Part shown: positions 1-9,047 of the stretch, one piece after another
Numbering within the stretch: position 1 is the stretch's first letter
Layout: each line of letters starts with the position of its first letter
From: Thiohalomonas denitrificans
GTDB lineage: Bacteria > Pseudomonadota > Gammaproteobacteria > Thiohalomonadales > Thiohalomonadaceae
Reading direction: 5' to 3'
Assembly: GCF_900102855.1 (NCBI RefSeq)
Contig: NZ_FMWD01000004.1
Coordinates: 137,627-201,626, forward strand
Length of the DNA stretch: 64,000 nt
Position numbers and translations under genes: made by a program
Notes under the pieces: generated by a model
Told to the model about the DNA's origin: nothing
Databases searched by the model: none
What the model saw: only the letters and a program-made list of their open reading frames with translations

Positions 1-992
1 GCCTTCTTCGGGGCTGCCTTCTTCGGAGCGGCCTTCTTCGGGGCTGCCTTCTTCGGTGTCGACTTGGCAGTGCTCTTCGGTGCTGCTGCCTTCTTTGCCG
101 TGGTCTTTGGTTTCGCCTCTACTGCAGCCTTCTCAGGTGCCGGTTTGGCCGTTGCCTTCCTCGGGGTGCGCTTTTTGGCACGCGCGGGCTTCCCGCTCGC
201 CGGGGCCGTTTTCCCGCCACCGGCAGCAGCTTGGGGCACTTGTGCGGCTCCCTTCTCTGCTTGGGCTTTCGCGGTTTCCGGCACCGGTGGGACCGGTTCT
301 GCGGCTGCGGGAGCTGGCGGCGTTACGGGGGCCTGCGGTCTTGCCTTGATCTCCTGCACCGCGGCATCAACGCGCTCGAAAATATCCTCGATCTCACCCG
401 TCCCCTCGATTGTGTGGAGTTTGCCCTGGGCGCGGAAGTATTCCGTCAACGGCAGGGTCTGGGCTTCAAAGACCCGGAGCCGGTTGCTGATGGTTTCCTC
501 ATTATCGTCCGCACGATGGCGAAGGTTGCCACCACACAGATCGCATTGATCATCAAGCCGGGGGGGTGAGGTAAAGACGTTATAGACCTGGCCGCACGAT
601 TCGCAGGTGCGACGGCCGGAAAGACGCTGAACCAGGCTGTCAAAGTCGACATCTATCAGGATTGCACCCTGGATCGGCTGATTGATTTCATCCAGCACAC
701 TATCCAGGGCCTCGGCCTGAGGGATGTTGCGGGGGAAGCCATCGAGGATGAAGCCTCTTTGGGCGTCGGGTTGGGAAACCCGTTCCTTGATAATGGCAAG
801 GACGATCTCGTCACTAACCAGTTGTCCCGCTTCCATTGCGGCTTTCGCCCGTTGCCCGATCGGCGTATCGTTCCTGACGGCGGAACGAAGCAAGTCACCG
901 GTGGAGATCTGCGGGATCTCGTATTTATCCGACAGAAGCTGCGCCTGTGTTCCCTTCCCCGACCCGGGTGCCCCCAGCAGTACGATTCTCAT
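1..992 (-). CDS. adk: Adenylate kinase with Lys/Ala/Pro-rich C-terminal tail (3' end outside window)
   Basis: Reversible phosphoryl transfer between ATP and AMP in the cytosol. Read on the minus strand from ATG at 992, the product begins MRIVLLGAPGSGKGTQ, the P-loop of adenylate kinases. It has the ISTGDLLR and LDGFPR AMP-binding motifs and a zinc-type lid with two CxxC pairs (CESC near residue 127, CDLC near 150). The normal core ends at about residue 217. The reading frame stays open to the window edge, adding at least 113 residues: a Pro/Ala linker, then Lys-rich sequence ending in at least four PKKAA repeats (bases 1-58). Such a tail is like histone H1 or other nucleic-acid-binding basic tails and is not part of the family's usual 214-220 residues. 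The stop codon is off the window. Core identity is certain; the function of the tail is unknown. Confidence 0.95.
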   Translation of the reverse strand, partial: MRIVLLGAPGSGKGTQAQLLSDKYEIPQISTGDLLRSAVRNDTPIGQRAKAAMEAGQLVSDEIVLAIIKERVSQPDAQRGFILDGFPRNIPQAEALDSVLDEINQPIQGAILIDVDFDSLVQRLSGRRTCESCGQVYNVFTSPPRLDDQCDLCGGNLRHRADDNEETISNRLRVFEAQTLPLTEYFRAQGKLHTIEGTGEIEDIFERVDAAVQEIKARPQAPVTPPAPAAAEPVPPVPETAKAQAEKGAAQVPQAAAGGGKTAPASGKPARAKKRTPRKATAKPAPEKAAVEAKPKTTAKKAAAPKSTAKSTPKKAAPKKAAPKKAAPKK

Positions 993-1383
993 CTTGATCT
1001 CTCACTCCCGATAGCTTTTTGGATAGTCGTATTTTTTTTATCAGCGTGCCAAACCCGAGCCTTTCATCAATCCGCGCCGATGCGTCGTTTTCAACCAGTC
1101 AGGGACATTTGCGCGGGTATGGCCCCTGCGGACTCATGCCGAGCGAAGCCCTCGAGCGACCACATTTGCCGCGCCACAGAACGCATCCATGGAAGGGCCG
1201 GGCTTAAGTTTTATGGATGGCCGTATATACAAATTGCATTACCGTTGACCGCAGCGACGGATTAAGCTAATCGCACTCGATTCCTCAAGTCAATGTAACT
1301 CCGACGGATTTTTGTTATAAAGCCGTTTCAGGTCTCGACGGCCGCGTCATTATATACACGCAAGAAAGAGTCAAAGGCTTTAC
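993..1383. other. Intergenic region between divergent adk and the 1384 gene
   Basis: About 390 bases with no supported gene. Short reading frames here have no family resemblance and no ribosome binding site. The AT-rich part near 1290-1375 is the likely place for promoters of the rightward gene, but no convincing -35/-10 pair could be picked out. Confidence 0.5.
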
Positions 1384-1734
1384 ATGACTAGCATTCCCGA
1401 GTTTTCCGAAAGCGAGCTTTGGACCGTACGCAGTACCCTCGAAGAGCGCTATAAACGCCCCATTGAACCGGATCAGGTCGAGATCGAACTGAGGCTCGAC
1501 CCCCACTCGACTGTGCTTACGCCCTGTCCTGCCCTGTACTGGAAGGTCGATAATGCCAACTTCGTTATCGCGAAGGTGGGGGACAACCGCTACCGGGCCC
1601 AGTTCTTCTACCGTCTTTACCAGACCTACGGGACCGGAATCGAAGAATTCGACGATATCACGACGTGCACCGTGACCCTGCTCCAGGTGCAGGCAGACCA
1701 CGCCGTGAAAGAGGAACAAGAGAACGAGAAGTAA
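1384..1734 (+). CDS. Conserved-looking hypothetical protein upstream of pfp
   Basis: A 116-residue acidic soluble protein without signal peptide or membrane segment. It starts MTSIPEFSESELW and ends in a charged EEQENEK tail. No family was recognised. It is chosen over the 144-residue frame on the opposite strand because its base composition by codon position matches the neighbouring genes and because it lies 45 bases upstream of the PPi-phosphofructokinase gene in the same direction, so it may be co-transcribed. The ATG at 1384 lacks a strong Shine-Dalgarno sequence. Function unknown. Confidence 0.65.
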   Translation: MTSIPEFSESELWTVRSTLEERYKRPIEPDQVEIELRLDPHSTVLTPCPALYWKVDNANFVIAKVGDNRYRAQFFYRLYQTYGTGIEEFDDITTCTVTLLQVQADHAVKEEQENEK

Positions 1735-1779
1735 CCCGAACTTCGACAATCATCAAATAAAGACTAGGGAGAACGGAAC

Positions 1780-3048
1780 ATGGCGAACAAGAAGAACGCC
1801 TTCTATGCCCAGTCCGGGGGTGTGACAGCCGTCATCAATGCCTCGGCATGCGGGTTAATCGAAACCGCCCGCGCCAATAAAGATAAAATCGGCAAGGTCT
1901 ACGCAGGACGTAACGGCATCATCGGCGCCCTGACCGAAGATCTCATCGATACCAGCAAAGAGAGCAAAAAGGACATTGCCGCCCTGCGCCATACACCTTC
2001 CGGTGCTTTCGGATCCTGCCGCTACAAGCTGAAAAGCGTCGAGGAGAACCGCCGCGAGTACGAGCGTCTGATCGAGGTCTTCGAAGCTCATAACATCGGC
2101 TACTTCTTCTACAATGGCGGCGGTGACTCCGCCGACACTTGCCTCAAGGTCTCGCAACTCTCCAAAAAGATGGGTTATCCCATCCAGGCGATCCACGTGC
2201 CAAAGACCGTGGACAATGACCTTCCGATTACCGACAACTGTCCCGGCTTCGGCTCGGTAGCCAAGTACATCGCCACCTCCGTGCGCGAGGCCAGTTTCGA
2301 TGTCCGCTCCATGGCGAAAACCTCCACCAAGGTGTTTGTGGTCGAGGTGATGGGGCGGCATGCCGGCTGGATCGCTGCCGCAGGCGGGCTTGCAACTACC
2401 GAGGATACCGACCTGCCGATCGTGATTCTCTTCCCGGAAGTGATCTTTGATCGCGCCAAGTTCATGGCCAAGGTGAAGGAGAAGGTCGACCAGTACGGCT
2501 ACGTCTCGGTGGTCGTCTCCGAAGGAGTCAAGGACCCTGAAGGGAAATTCCTGGCCGACCAGGGCCTGATGGATGCCTTCGGCCACGCGCAGCTCGGCGG
2601 TGTCGCCCCGGTGGTGGCCAACATGATTCGCGAGGATCTGGGCCTCAAGTATCACTGGGCAGTTGCCGACTACCTGCAGCGTGCCGCCCGCCACATTGCG
2701 TCCAAAAACGATGTAGAGCAGGCCTACGCCATGGGCAAGGCTGCTGTCGAGCTTGCTCTGAAGGGCAAGAACTCGGTGATGCCCACCGTCGTGCGTAAAA
2801 AAGACAGTCCTTATCGCTGGAGCGTCGGAGAAGCGCCACTCAGCCGGGTCGCCAACAAGGAAAAGATGATGCCGAAGAGCTTCATCAGCCGCGATGGCTT
2901 CGATATCACGCCGAAGTGCCGGAAGTACCTTGAACCGCTGATCAAGGGTGAGGATTACCCGCCCTACAAGAACGGGTTGCCGCAATACGTCATGCTGAAG
3001 AATGTGGCGGTTGAGAAAAAACTCGACACCGAGTTCGAGGTAAAGTGA
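1780..3048 (+). CDS. pfp: Pyrophosphate-dependent 6-phosphofructokinase
   Basis: Phosphorylates fructose 6-phosphate using PPi instead of ATP; the reaction is reversible and can serve glycolysis or gluconeogenesis. The 422-residue protein has the PFK phosphoryl-donor loop as GGGDS (residues 113-117), the catalytic PKTVDNDL motif (141-148) and MGRHAGW (191-197). The Lys in PKTVDND replaces the Gly of ATP-dependent enzymes and is the accepted signature of PPi use. A good ribosome binding site (AGGGAGA) precedes the ATG. It is followed by its own terminator and then by the membrane pyrophosphatase gene, so the two genes sharing PPi are adjacent. In some sulfur-oxidising symbionts this enzyme is proposed also to act on sedoheptulose bisphosphate in a modified Calvin cycle; that is not testable here. 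Confidence 0.95.
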   Translation: MANKKNAFYAQSGGVTAVINASACGLIETARANKDKIGKVYAGRNGIIGALTEDLIDTSKESKKDIAALRHTPSGAFGSCRYKLKSVEENRREYERLIEVFEAHNIGYFFYNGGGDSADTCLKVSQLSKKMGYPIQAIHVPKTVDNDLPITDNCPGFGSVAKYIATSVREASFDVRSMAKTSTKVFVVEVMGRHAGWIAAAGGLATTEDTDLPIVILFPEVIFDRAKFMAKVKEKVDQYGYVSVVVSEGVKDPEGKFLADQGLMDAFGHAQLGGVAPVVANMIREDLGLKYHWAVADYLQRAARHIASKNDVEQAYAMGKAAVELALKGKNSVMPTVVRKKDSPYRWSVGEAPLSRVANKEKMMPKSFISRDGFDITPKCRKYLEPLIKGEDYPPYKNGLPQYVMLKNVAVEKKLDTEFEVK

Positions 3049-3056
3049 ACGGAACA

Positions 3057-3083
3057 GGGGGGAGCGTCAGCTCCCCTTTGTCT
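3057..3083 (+). terminator. Rho-independent terminator after pfp
   Basis: GGGGAGC (3059-3065), loop GTCA, GCTCCCC (3070-3076), followed by TTTGTCTTT. It begins 10 bases after the pfp stop codon. Confidence 0.75.
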
Positions 3084-3172
3084 TTCTGGGGTAACTGGAT
3101 CTAGACCAAATACAATCCAGAAGCCGGATGGTTTAACAACAAAAGCTTTTTATACACTTAGGGGAGGACCCA

Positions 3173-5224
3173 ATGACTACAGGGCTAGTATTTGCACTAT
3201 TGTGTGCCGCGGCCGCCATCGTCTACGGCGCCGTTTCCGTCAAATGGATACTCGGCAAATCCACCGGCACCGACCGCATGCGGGAAATCGCCGGGGCAAT
3301 TCAAGAGGGAGCGAATGCCTACCTCAACCGTCAATACACCACCATCAGTATAGTCGGTGCTGTCCTCTTCGTTCTTGTCGGCCTGTTCATCAGCTGGCTG
3401 AGTGCTTTCGGCTTTCTGATTGGCGCGGTCTTCTCCGGTGCGGCGGGCTACATCGGCATGAGTATCTCCGTGCGCGCCAACGTGCGTACCGCCGAGGCAG
3501 CCAATACCGGACTCAATGACGCCATGCAGGTCGCCTTCCGCGGCGGCGCCATCACGGGCATGCTGGTGGTGGGTCTGGGCCTGCTCGGAGTCGCCGGCTA
3601 TTTCGCCATTCTGATCGGCATGGACCTCAGCACCAACGATGCGATTCACGCGCTGGTCGGCCTCGGCTTCGGTGGTTCGCTCATCTCCATCTTCGCCCGA
3701 CTGGGCGGCGGTATCTTCACCAAAGGTGCGGATGTCGGTGCTGACCTGGTCGGCAAGGTGGAAGCCGGCATTCCCGAGGATGATCCCCGCAACCCGGCAG
3801 TAATCGCGGACAACGTGGGCGACAATGTGGGCGACTGCGCCGGCATGGCCGCCGACCTGTTCGAGACCTATGCCGTAACGGTGATCGCAACCATGCTGCT
3901 GGGCAGCCTGATTGTGGCCGGCGACAATGGCATGGCCGCCATCTACCCGCTGGTTCTCGGTGGTGTTTCCATCATAGCCTCGGTGATCGGCACCTTCTTT
4001 GTGAAGGTCCGCGAAGGCGGCAAGATCATGAACGCCCTCTATCGTGGGCTCATCGTCGCCGGTGTATTGGCTACCATCGCCTTCTATCCCGTCACCACCT
4101 GGATATTCCCCGAGGGAACCATCACCGTTGCCGGTGACGTGATCAACACCGTCAACCTGTTCTGGGCCGCTGTGGTCGGACTGGTACTTACCGCTGCGCT
4201 GGTGGTGGTTACGGAATACTACACCGCGACTGAGTACGGTCCGGTAAGGCACATCGCCGCAGCCTCCACCACCGGTCACGCCACCAACATCATCGCCGGC
4301 CTGGGGGTCTCGATGCGCTCCACCGCTCTGCCGGTGCTTGCGGTCGTCGCCTCGATCTGGGGCTCCTACGAGCTGGCAGGGCTGTACGGCATCGCCATCG
4401 CCGCGACCTCTATGCTGTCGATGACCGGCATCATTGTGGCCCTGGACGCCTACGGTCCGATCACCGACAACGCGGGCGGCATCGCCGAGATGGCGGAGCT
4501 GGATGAAAAGGTCCGCAATATTACCGACCCGCTGGATGCAGTCGGCAACACCACCAAGGCCGTCACCAAGGGCTACGCCATCGGCTCCGCCGGTCTTGCT
4601 GCCCTCGTGCTGTTTGCCGATTACACCTACGCCCTTTCCGATGAAGGCATGGAGCTGCAGTTTCTCCTGTCGGACCCGCGGGTAATCATGGGTCTGTTCA
4701 TCGGCGGCCTCATCCCGTACCTGTTCGGGGCGATGGCGATGGAAGCGGTAGGCCGTGCGGCCGGCGACATCGTCAACGAGGTGCGTCGCCAGTTCAAAGA
4801 AATGCCGGGCATCATGGACCGTACCCAGAAGCCGGATTACACCCGTGCGGTGGACATGCTGACCAAAGGCGCCATCAAGGAGATGATCGTTCCTTCGCTG
4901 CTGCCGGTGCTGGTACCGATCCTGGTCGGGTTCATTCTTGGCCCCCTCGCCCTCGGCGGCCTTCTGCTGGGCACCATCATCACCGGTCTGTTCGTGGCCA
5001 TCTCCATGACCGTCGGTGGCGGCGCCTGGGATAACGCCAAGAAGTACATCGAGGATGGCGCCCACGGCGGCAAGGGTTCTGAAGCCCACAAGGCGGCGGT
5101 CACCGGCGACACGGTCGGCGACCCCTACAAGGACACCGCCGGACCGGCCATCAACCCGCTGATCAAGATCATGAACATCGTAGCCCTGCTGATTGTGCCT
5201 CTGGTGGTGCAATTCTGGAGTTAA
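3173..5224 (+). CDS. hppA: Membrane-bound K+-independent H+-translocating pyrophosphatase
   Basis: Integral membrane pump coupling PPi hydrolysis (or synthesis) to proton movement. It has 683 residues with about 16 hydrophobic segments, within the family range. The PPi-binding signature [11 protein letters not shown] is at 187-197, with the acidic DNVGDNVGD motif at about 213-221. The subtype-determining motif reads [10 protein letters not shown], with Lys at residue 462 and Thr at 465. K+-dependent enzymes have Ala and Gly there, so this is the K+-independent, proton-pumping type. A strong ribosome binding site (GGGGAGGA) precedes the ATG. It lies after pfp and before the soluble pyrophosphatase gene, and can conserve PPi energy released by biosynthesis. 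Confidence 0.97.
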   Translation: MTTGLVFALLCAAAAIVYGAVSVKWILGKSTGTDRMREIAGAIQEGANAYLNRQYTTISIVGAVLFVLVGLFISWLSAFGFLIGAVFSGAAGYIGMSISVRANVRTAEAANTGLNDAMQVAFRGGAITGMLVVGLGLLGVAGYFAILIGMDLSTNDAIHALVGLGFGGSLISIFARLGGGIFTKGADVGADLVGKVEAGIPEDDPRNPAVIADNVGDNVGDCAGMAADLFETYAVTVIATMLLGSLIVAGDNGMAAIYPLVLGGVSIIASVIGTFFVKVREGGKIMNALYRGLIVAGVLATIAFYPVTTWIFPEGTITVAGDVINTVNLFWAAVVGLVLTAALVVVTEYYTATEYGPVRHIAAASTTGHATNIIAGLGVSMRSTALPVLAVVASIWGSYELAGLYGIAIAATSMLSMTGIIVALDAYGPITDNAGGIAEMAELDEKVRNITDPLDAVGNTTKAVTKGYAIGSAGLAALVLFADYTYALSDEGMELQFLLSDPRVIMGLFIGGLIPYLFGAMAMEAVGRAAGDIVNEVRRQFKEMPGIMDRTQKPDYTRAVDMLTKGAIKEMIVPSLLPVLVPILVGFILGPLALGGLLLGTIITGLFVAISMTVGGGAWDNAKKYIEDGAHGGKGSEAHKAAVTGDTVGDPYKDTAGPAINPLIKIMNIVALLIVPLVVQFWS

Positions 5225-5243
5225 GCGATTGATTGATTAGGCA

Positions 5244-5276
5244 AGAGGCCGGGCTCATCGCCCGGCCTCTCTGTTT
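5244..5276 (+). terminator. Rho-independent terminator after hppA
   Basis: Perfect 11-bp stem (5244-5254 with 5260-5270), loop TCATC, followed by CTGTTT. It starts 20 bases after the hppA stop codon. Confidence 0.85.
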
Positions 5277-5283
5277 AAGTGAC

Positions 5284-5494
<211 letters not shown>

Positions 5495-5546
5495 CTTTTA
5501 TACTGTGCCGTTTTCTTATAGGGCATTAAGAGGAGTTTATCCCACA

Positions 5547-6095
5547 ATGAATCTCGACCGCGTCGATGCCGGGAAAGACGTTCCCAACGAAATCAACGTC
5601 ATTATCGAAATCCCCTCCCACAGCGATCCGGTGAAGTACGAGGTCGACAAGGAGACCGGTGCCATGTTCGTGGACCGGTTCATGAACACCGCCATGCACT
5701 ATCCCTGCAACTACGGCTATGTCCCGCGTACCCTTTCCAAAGACGGTGACCCCGTAGACGTGCTGGTCGTCAGCCCCGTCCCGCTCATCCCCGGTTCCGT
5801 CATCCTTTGCCGGCCGGTAGGTGTGTTGAAGATGACTGACGAATCCGGGGATGACGCCAAGATTCTGGCCGTTCCGGTGGACAAACTCTGCCGCCTGTAC
5901 CGGAGCGCACGGAACATCGACGATATGTCGCCGGTCCTGCTGGATCAGATCGCCCATTTCTTCGAGCACTACAAAGACCTTGATGAGGGCAAATGGGTCC
6001 GTGTGGAGGGCTGGGGCGATATCGATGCAGCCAAGGAAGAGCTGCTCTCCAGCGTCAAGATGTACCAGGAGGCGCCGGAGAAGCCGCACTTCTGA
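5547..6095 (+). CDS. ppa: Inorganic pyrophosphatase (soluble, family I)
   Basis: Hydrolyses PPi to two phosphates in the cytosol. The 182-residue protein closely follows the E. coli enzyme: the VIIEIP strand, [25 protein letters not shown], the metal-binding GDPVDVLVV loop and DESGDDAKI. The upstream in-frame ATG at 5505 would add 14 residues not found in the family. The ATG at 5547 is preceded by AAGAGGAG and gives the expected N-terminus. A TATACT box at 5499-5504, right after the heptamer repeats, could be the -10 of its promoter. Having both a soluble and a membrane PPase side by side implies that PPi is either burned or conserved depending on conditions. Confidence 0.96.
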   Translation: MNLDRVDAGKDVPNEINVIIEIPSHSDPVKYEVDKETGAMFVDRFMNTAMHYPCNYGYVPRTLSKDGDPVDVLVVSPVPLIPGSVILCRPVGVLKMTDESGDDAKILAVPVDKLCRLYRSARNIDDMSPVLLDQIAHFFEHYKDLDEGKWVRVEGWGDIDAAKEELLSSVKMYQEAPEKPHF

Positions 6096-6229
6096 CGGGA
6101 ATCATTGACCGCAGCGGTGCACATCGTTTTCTGTCCCACTCTGCCGGCACATGGCCAGTGAAGTTACGACCGGGTTTGGCTAAAATAGGCGGCCCTCTTT
6201 TGCGACCTTTGCGTCTTCGCGGTTAGCTG

Positions 6230-6745
6230 ATGAAAATCTGTATTGTTTCCGACAGTCACGACAACCGGCCCTTTCTGAAAGCGGCGGTGGAGGAAGCCAA
6301 GTCCCTCGGGGCGGAGGCGGTACTTCACTGCGGCGATGTCGTGGCGCCCACAGCCCTGCGACCCCTTCAGGCCGCAGGATTGCCGGTGCACGTGATTCAC
6401 GGCAACAACGAGGGGGACACCTATGCCATGTTCATGCTGGCCCAGGAACCGGGGAGCGTCGTCTATTACCATGGCATGGATGCCGGACTGGAGCTTGGTG
6501 GCCGGCATATCTTCCTGGTGCACTTCCCCCACTATGCCCAGGCACTGGCGACCACGGGTGACTGGGACGTCGTCTGCTGCGGCCATGACCACCGGCCAGC
6601 GGTCACGGCAGTGGAGAACATCAAGGGAAAAACCAGCTGGATGGTAAACCCCGGCACGGTCGCCGGAGTGGGCCCCCGGGCCACCTACATCATGGGCGAC
6701 CTGGAGACCCTGGAGTTCGAAATCCGCGACGTGCCGGGCGTTTAA
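6230..6745 (+). CDS. YfcE/MJ0936-type metallophosphoesterase
   Basis: Predicted metal-dependent phosphodiesterase of the calcineurin-like superfamily, about 171 residues and single domain. The metal-binding motifs are in order: SDSHD near residues 7-11, CGDVV near 38, GNNEGD near 61 and CCGHDHRP near 120. It begins ATGAAAATCTG at 6230. There is no signal peptide, so it is cytosolic. The physiological substrate of this family is not well established. It lies 134 bases after ppa in the same direction but is separated enough to have its own promoter. Confidence 0.88.
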   Translation: MKICIVSDSHDNRPFLKAAVEEAKSLGAEAVLHCGDVVAPTALRPLQAAGLPVHVIHGNNEGDTYAMFMLAQEPGSVVYYHGMDAGLELGGRHIFLVHFPHYAQALATTGDWDVVCCGHDHRPAVTAVENIKGKTSWMVNPGTVAGVGPRATYIMGDLETLEFEIRDVPGV

Positions 6746-6812
6746 ATGGATAGCTCACCCGGTTCACTCGCCGCCTCCGGGTGCAGATCCTTCTGCGGCG
6801 GCTGGCGTGTGC

Positions 6813-7211
6813 TTAAAGCGAAGGTCGATGGCGGCGTTCGCGGTAGAGTTTTTCGTAGCGTTCCTGATCCTCGATGCAACGAATAGCCGTCGGATAGGCC
6901 TCGAGACGTTCGAAGGGGATTTCGATCCCGCACTCATCACAGATACCGTAGGTGCCTTCGTTTATACGCTCCAGAGCGACCTCCACGTGGCGCAGGTCCC
7001 GGATATAGTTGTCGACCATGGAATTGTTGATGTCGGAGAGCAGATCCGCCACCGACTCTTCGCCCGGATCATGTACCTGGCCCGCCAGGTCGCTGTACTG
7101 CTCTCTATCCGCCTTGAGCAACTCTTCACGGATCTCATCCCTTAACTGCTGATGGCGCTCCTGAAGCCGGTGACGGAGTGCACGACGCTGTTCTTCGCTC
7201 AGGTGGTCCAT
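6813..7211 (-). CDS. DksA/TraR-family RNA-polymerase-binding-like protein with a three-Cys zinc site
   Basis: A 132-residue helical protein: N-terminal coiled coil (residues 1-90 approx.) and a C-terminal finger. DksA relatives bind the RNA polymerase secondary channel and modulate transcription with ppGpp. The start at 7211 is set by an ideal GGAGGAGG ribosome binding site; the frame extends upstream but without support. The finger reads CDECG then RCIEDQ. The fourth Cys of the usual CxxC-x17-CxxC is Asp. At the coiled-coil tip the usual DPVDRA-type acidic motif is DPGEES. It is therefore a divergent paralogue and not the main DksA. Confidence 0.85.
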   Translation of the reverse strand: MDHLSEEQRRALRHRLQERHQQLRDEIREELLKADREQYSDLAGQVHDPGEESVADLLSDINNSMVDNYIRDLRHVEVALERINEGTYGICDECGIEIPFERLEAYPTAIRCIEDQERYEKLYRERRHRPSL

Positions 7212-7486
7212 CGGCCCTCCTCCTTGCATCGAGAATGACACTCTTGAAGCATAGGGGACGAGAGCGATAACTGCTAAGGAGAGAGAAAAAGAGAAAGGGT
7301 TTGCACTGCAGACGACTACATGGATTAGTCGGTTGAAAATGTCTGGAACCGATTTTCCAGGCGCAGGGTGCACGGAGGGAAACACAACGGACTGCACCTG
7401 TACGTACCCGCCCGCAGGTCGGGCTTCAGCCCGTCAAAGCTTCTACATTACATTGCCGGCAGCGTCTACCCGAAAACCGACCTGCT

Positions 7487-7936
7487 TTAATAACCGGCGG
7501 TGTTTTTCTCGACCCAGCGCGTACTGCCGTCGGTAAGGGTCTCCTTCTTCCAGAATGGAGCCTTTGACTTGAGGTCTTCCATGATGAAGCGGCAGGCTTC
7601 AAAGGCGTCTTTGCGGTGTTCCGACCAGACAGCAACCAGCACGATCGGCTCTGCGGGCAGGAGATCGCCGACGCGATGCACCACGAGGGTGTCGAGCAGT
7701 TCCCAACGTTCACCGGCTTCAGCGCAGATCCGTTGCAGATGGGTTTCTGTCATGCCGGGATAGTGCTCCAGGTGCATTGCGGTTACATCCGAGGCCTCAT
7801 TGAAGTCACGCATGGTCCCCACAAAAACACCGGCTGCGCCGATGCGACCCTTCAGCTTCGTCTTTGCCTGCTCGTGGCCGGCCAGCTCTTCCCAGGGTGA
7901 CAACGCACCGCTACGGATCTCCACTCGGACTCCCAC
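7487..7936 (-). CDS. moaE: Molybdopterin synthase catalytic subunit
   Basis: Large subunit of the MoaD/MoaE heterotetramer that transfers sulfur from the MoaD thiocarboxylate to precursor Z (cPMP). The 149 residues match the family: GTMRDFNEASDVTAMHLEHYPGM is represented around residues 40-62, the HRVGDLLP motif near 107, HRKDAFEACRF near 126, and the conserved KSKAPFWKKE near the C-terminus that carries the catalytic Lys. It follows moaD by 4 bases on the same strand, so the two are co-translated. Confidence 0.96.
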   Translation of the reverse strand: MGVRVEIRSGALSPWEELAGHEQAKTKLKGRIGAAGVFVGTMRDFNEASDVTAMHLEHYPGMTETHLQRICAEAGERWELLDTLVVHRVGDLLPAEPIVLVAVWSEHRKDAFEACRFIMEDLKSKAPFWKKETLTDGSTRWVEKNTAGY

Positions 7937-7940
7937 GAAA

Positions 7941-8195
7941 TCAACCTCCGGTCACCGGCGGGAAGAAAGCGACTTCATCGCCGCTTTTCACCTCCCGGTT
8001 CGGGTCGGTGTATTCCATGTTGACTGCGACCAGTACATTGGGTGGCATCGGTTTGCCTCCGGCAGCAGCCAGCCAGACGTCGGCCGCGGTGGCGACCTCG
8101 CCGATTTCCACGGAGGCGCCTTCGCAACCGACCTGCTCACGAAGACTGGCAAAGAATTTCACATCTACAGTCATGGTCTTTTCCCCGTTGGTCAC
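7941..8195 (-). CDS. moaD: Molybdopterin synthase sulfur carrier subunit
   Basis: Ubiquitin-like small subunit of molybdopterin synthase. It has 84 residues and ends in PPVTGG; the terminal Gly-Gly is the site that is adenylated and thiocarboxylated. The VKFFASLREQVG N-terminal strand and the VAVNMEY segment are typical. It is the first gene of a moaD-moaE pair transcribed leftward and divergent from moaC. Confidence 0.96.
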   Translation of the reverse strand: MTNGEKTMTVDVKFFASLREQVGCEGASVEIGEVATAADVWLAAAGGKPMPPNVLVAVNMEYTDPNREVKSGDEVAFFPPVTGG

Positions 8196-8359
8196 AGGCT
8201 ACTGCACGCCAGTGTACTCCTTGATGATATCAGGTCGCCGGCCGCACGACTGCATGGATGCAGGAAGTAGAACCATGCACGCCGCCATGATCACTTGCAC
8301 CACTCGCCAGTCACCAATCCGGTGAGTCTGCGTTTACCCTGCCCTTGAGCCGCGATGAT

Positions 8360-8388
8360 TTGCGCGGGTATCGGCACGAGCCTATCAT
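8360..8388 (+). promoter_or_regulatory. Possible sigma-70 promoter for moaC
   Basis: TTGCGC (8360-8365), 17-base spacer, TATCAT (8383-8388), 38 bases before the moaC ATG. No molybdenum-cofactor riboswitch fold was recognised in the moaD-moaC gap. Confidence 0.4.
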
Positions 8389-8426
8389 AACGCCGCGCCC
8401 ACCAACGAACCCGGCCGGAGTCCTGC

Positions 8427-8900
8427 ATGAGCGAACTGACCCACTTCAACAGTGACGGCAATGCCCACATGGTCGATGTCGGAGACAAGGCCGTTACCCG
8501 GCGGGTGGCCATTGCGGAGGGGCGCATCCGCATGCAGCCGGAAACGCTGCAACGGATTGTGGCCGGCGGTCACAAGAAGGGCGATGTCCTGGGCGTGGCC
8601 CGCATAGCCGGAATCATGGCCGCGAAGAAGACCGCTGATCTCATTCCGCTGTGCCATCCCCTGGCGCTGAGCCGGGTCGACATCGATCTGGTACCGGAGG
8701 AAGCGGACAGCGCCGTCTCCTGCACGGTTACGGTGGAAACCGCCGGTCAGACCGGGGTCGAAATGGAGGCACTGACGGCCGTTCAGGTGACCCTGCTCAC
8801 CATCTACGACATGTGCAAGGCGGTCGACCGGGGCATGGAAATGGGCGAAGTCCGCCTGCTGGAGAAGCGCGGCGGCAAATCCGGACACTGGCGGCGCTAA
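8427..8900 (+). CDS. moaC: Cyclic pyranopterin monophosphate synthase
   Basis: Converts 3',8-cyclo-7,8-dihydro-GTP, made by MoaA, to cPMP, the first stable molybdopterin precursor. The 157 residues include the family hallmarks: [13 protein letters not shown] near residue 14, [18 protein letters not shown] near 52, LIPLCHPL near 72, [14 protein letters not shown] near 109 and [11 protein letters not shown] near 131. It is divergent from moaD-moaE, so later and earlier cofactor steps are adjacent. moaA is not in the window. Confidence 0.97.
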   Translation: MSELTHFNSDGNAHMVDVGDKAVTRRVAIAEGRIRMQPETLQRIVAGGHKKGDVLGVARIAGIMAAKKTADLIPLCHPLALSRVDIDLVPEEADSAVSCTVTVETAGQTGVEMEALTAVQVTLLTIYDMCKAVDRGMEMGEVRLLEKRGGKSGHWRR

Positions 8901-8929
8901 ATAGGTGTTCTAAACTGGCGTCCATGCAT

Positions 8930-8982
8930 GTAGGAGCGACGGAAGTCGCGAAACGCCGAATCGCGGCTTCCGCCGCTCCTAC
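8930..8982. repeat. REP-like palindrome after moaC
   Basis: GTAGGAGCG at 8930 pairs with CGCTCCTAC ending at 8982, with an inner partial pairing of GGAAGTCGCG and CGCGGCTTCC. It is an extragenic palindrome of the kind common downstream of genes in gammaproteobacteria. Confidence 0.7.
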
Positions 8983-9047
8983 CCGTATCTCGGTATGTCA
9001 CCAAGGAGCGTGAGCAGGAGCGGAAGCCTTGCGGTGAGAAGTCCGAG

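Noticed and set aside
1315-1749. 144-codon minus-strand frame over the 1384 gene
   Set aside because: The plus-strand gene fits codon composition and the orientation of pfp; the minus frame has no ribosome binding site.
3197-5212. 671-codon open frame antisense to hppA
   Set aside because: Composition is His/Asp/Gly-rich with no family resemblance; it is the GC-rich shadow of a certain gene.
8196-8426. Molybdenum-cofactor riboswitch between moaD and moaC
   Set aside because: No matching conserved helices or core motifs could be identified by eye.
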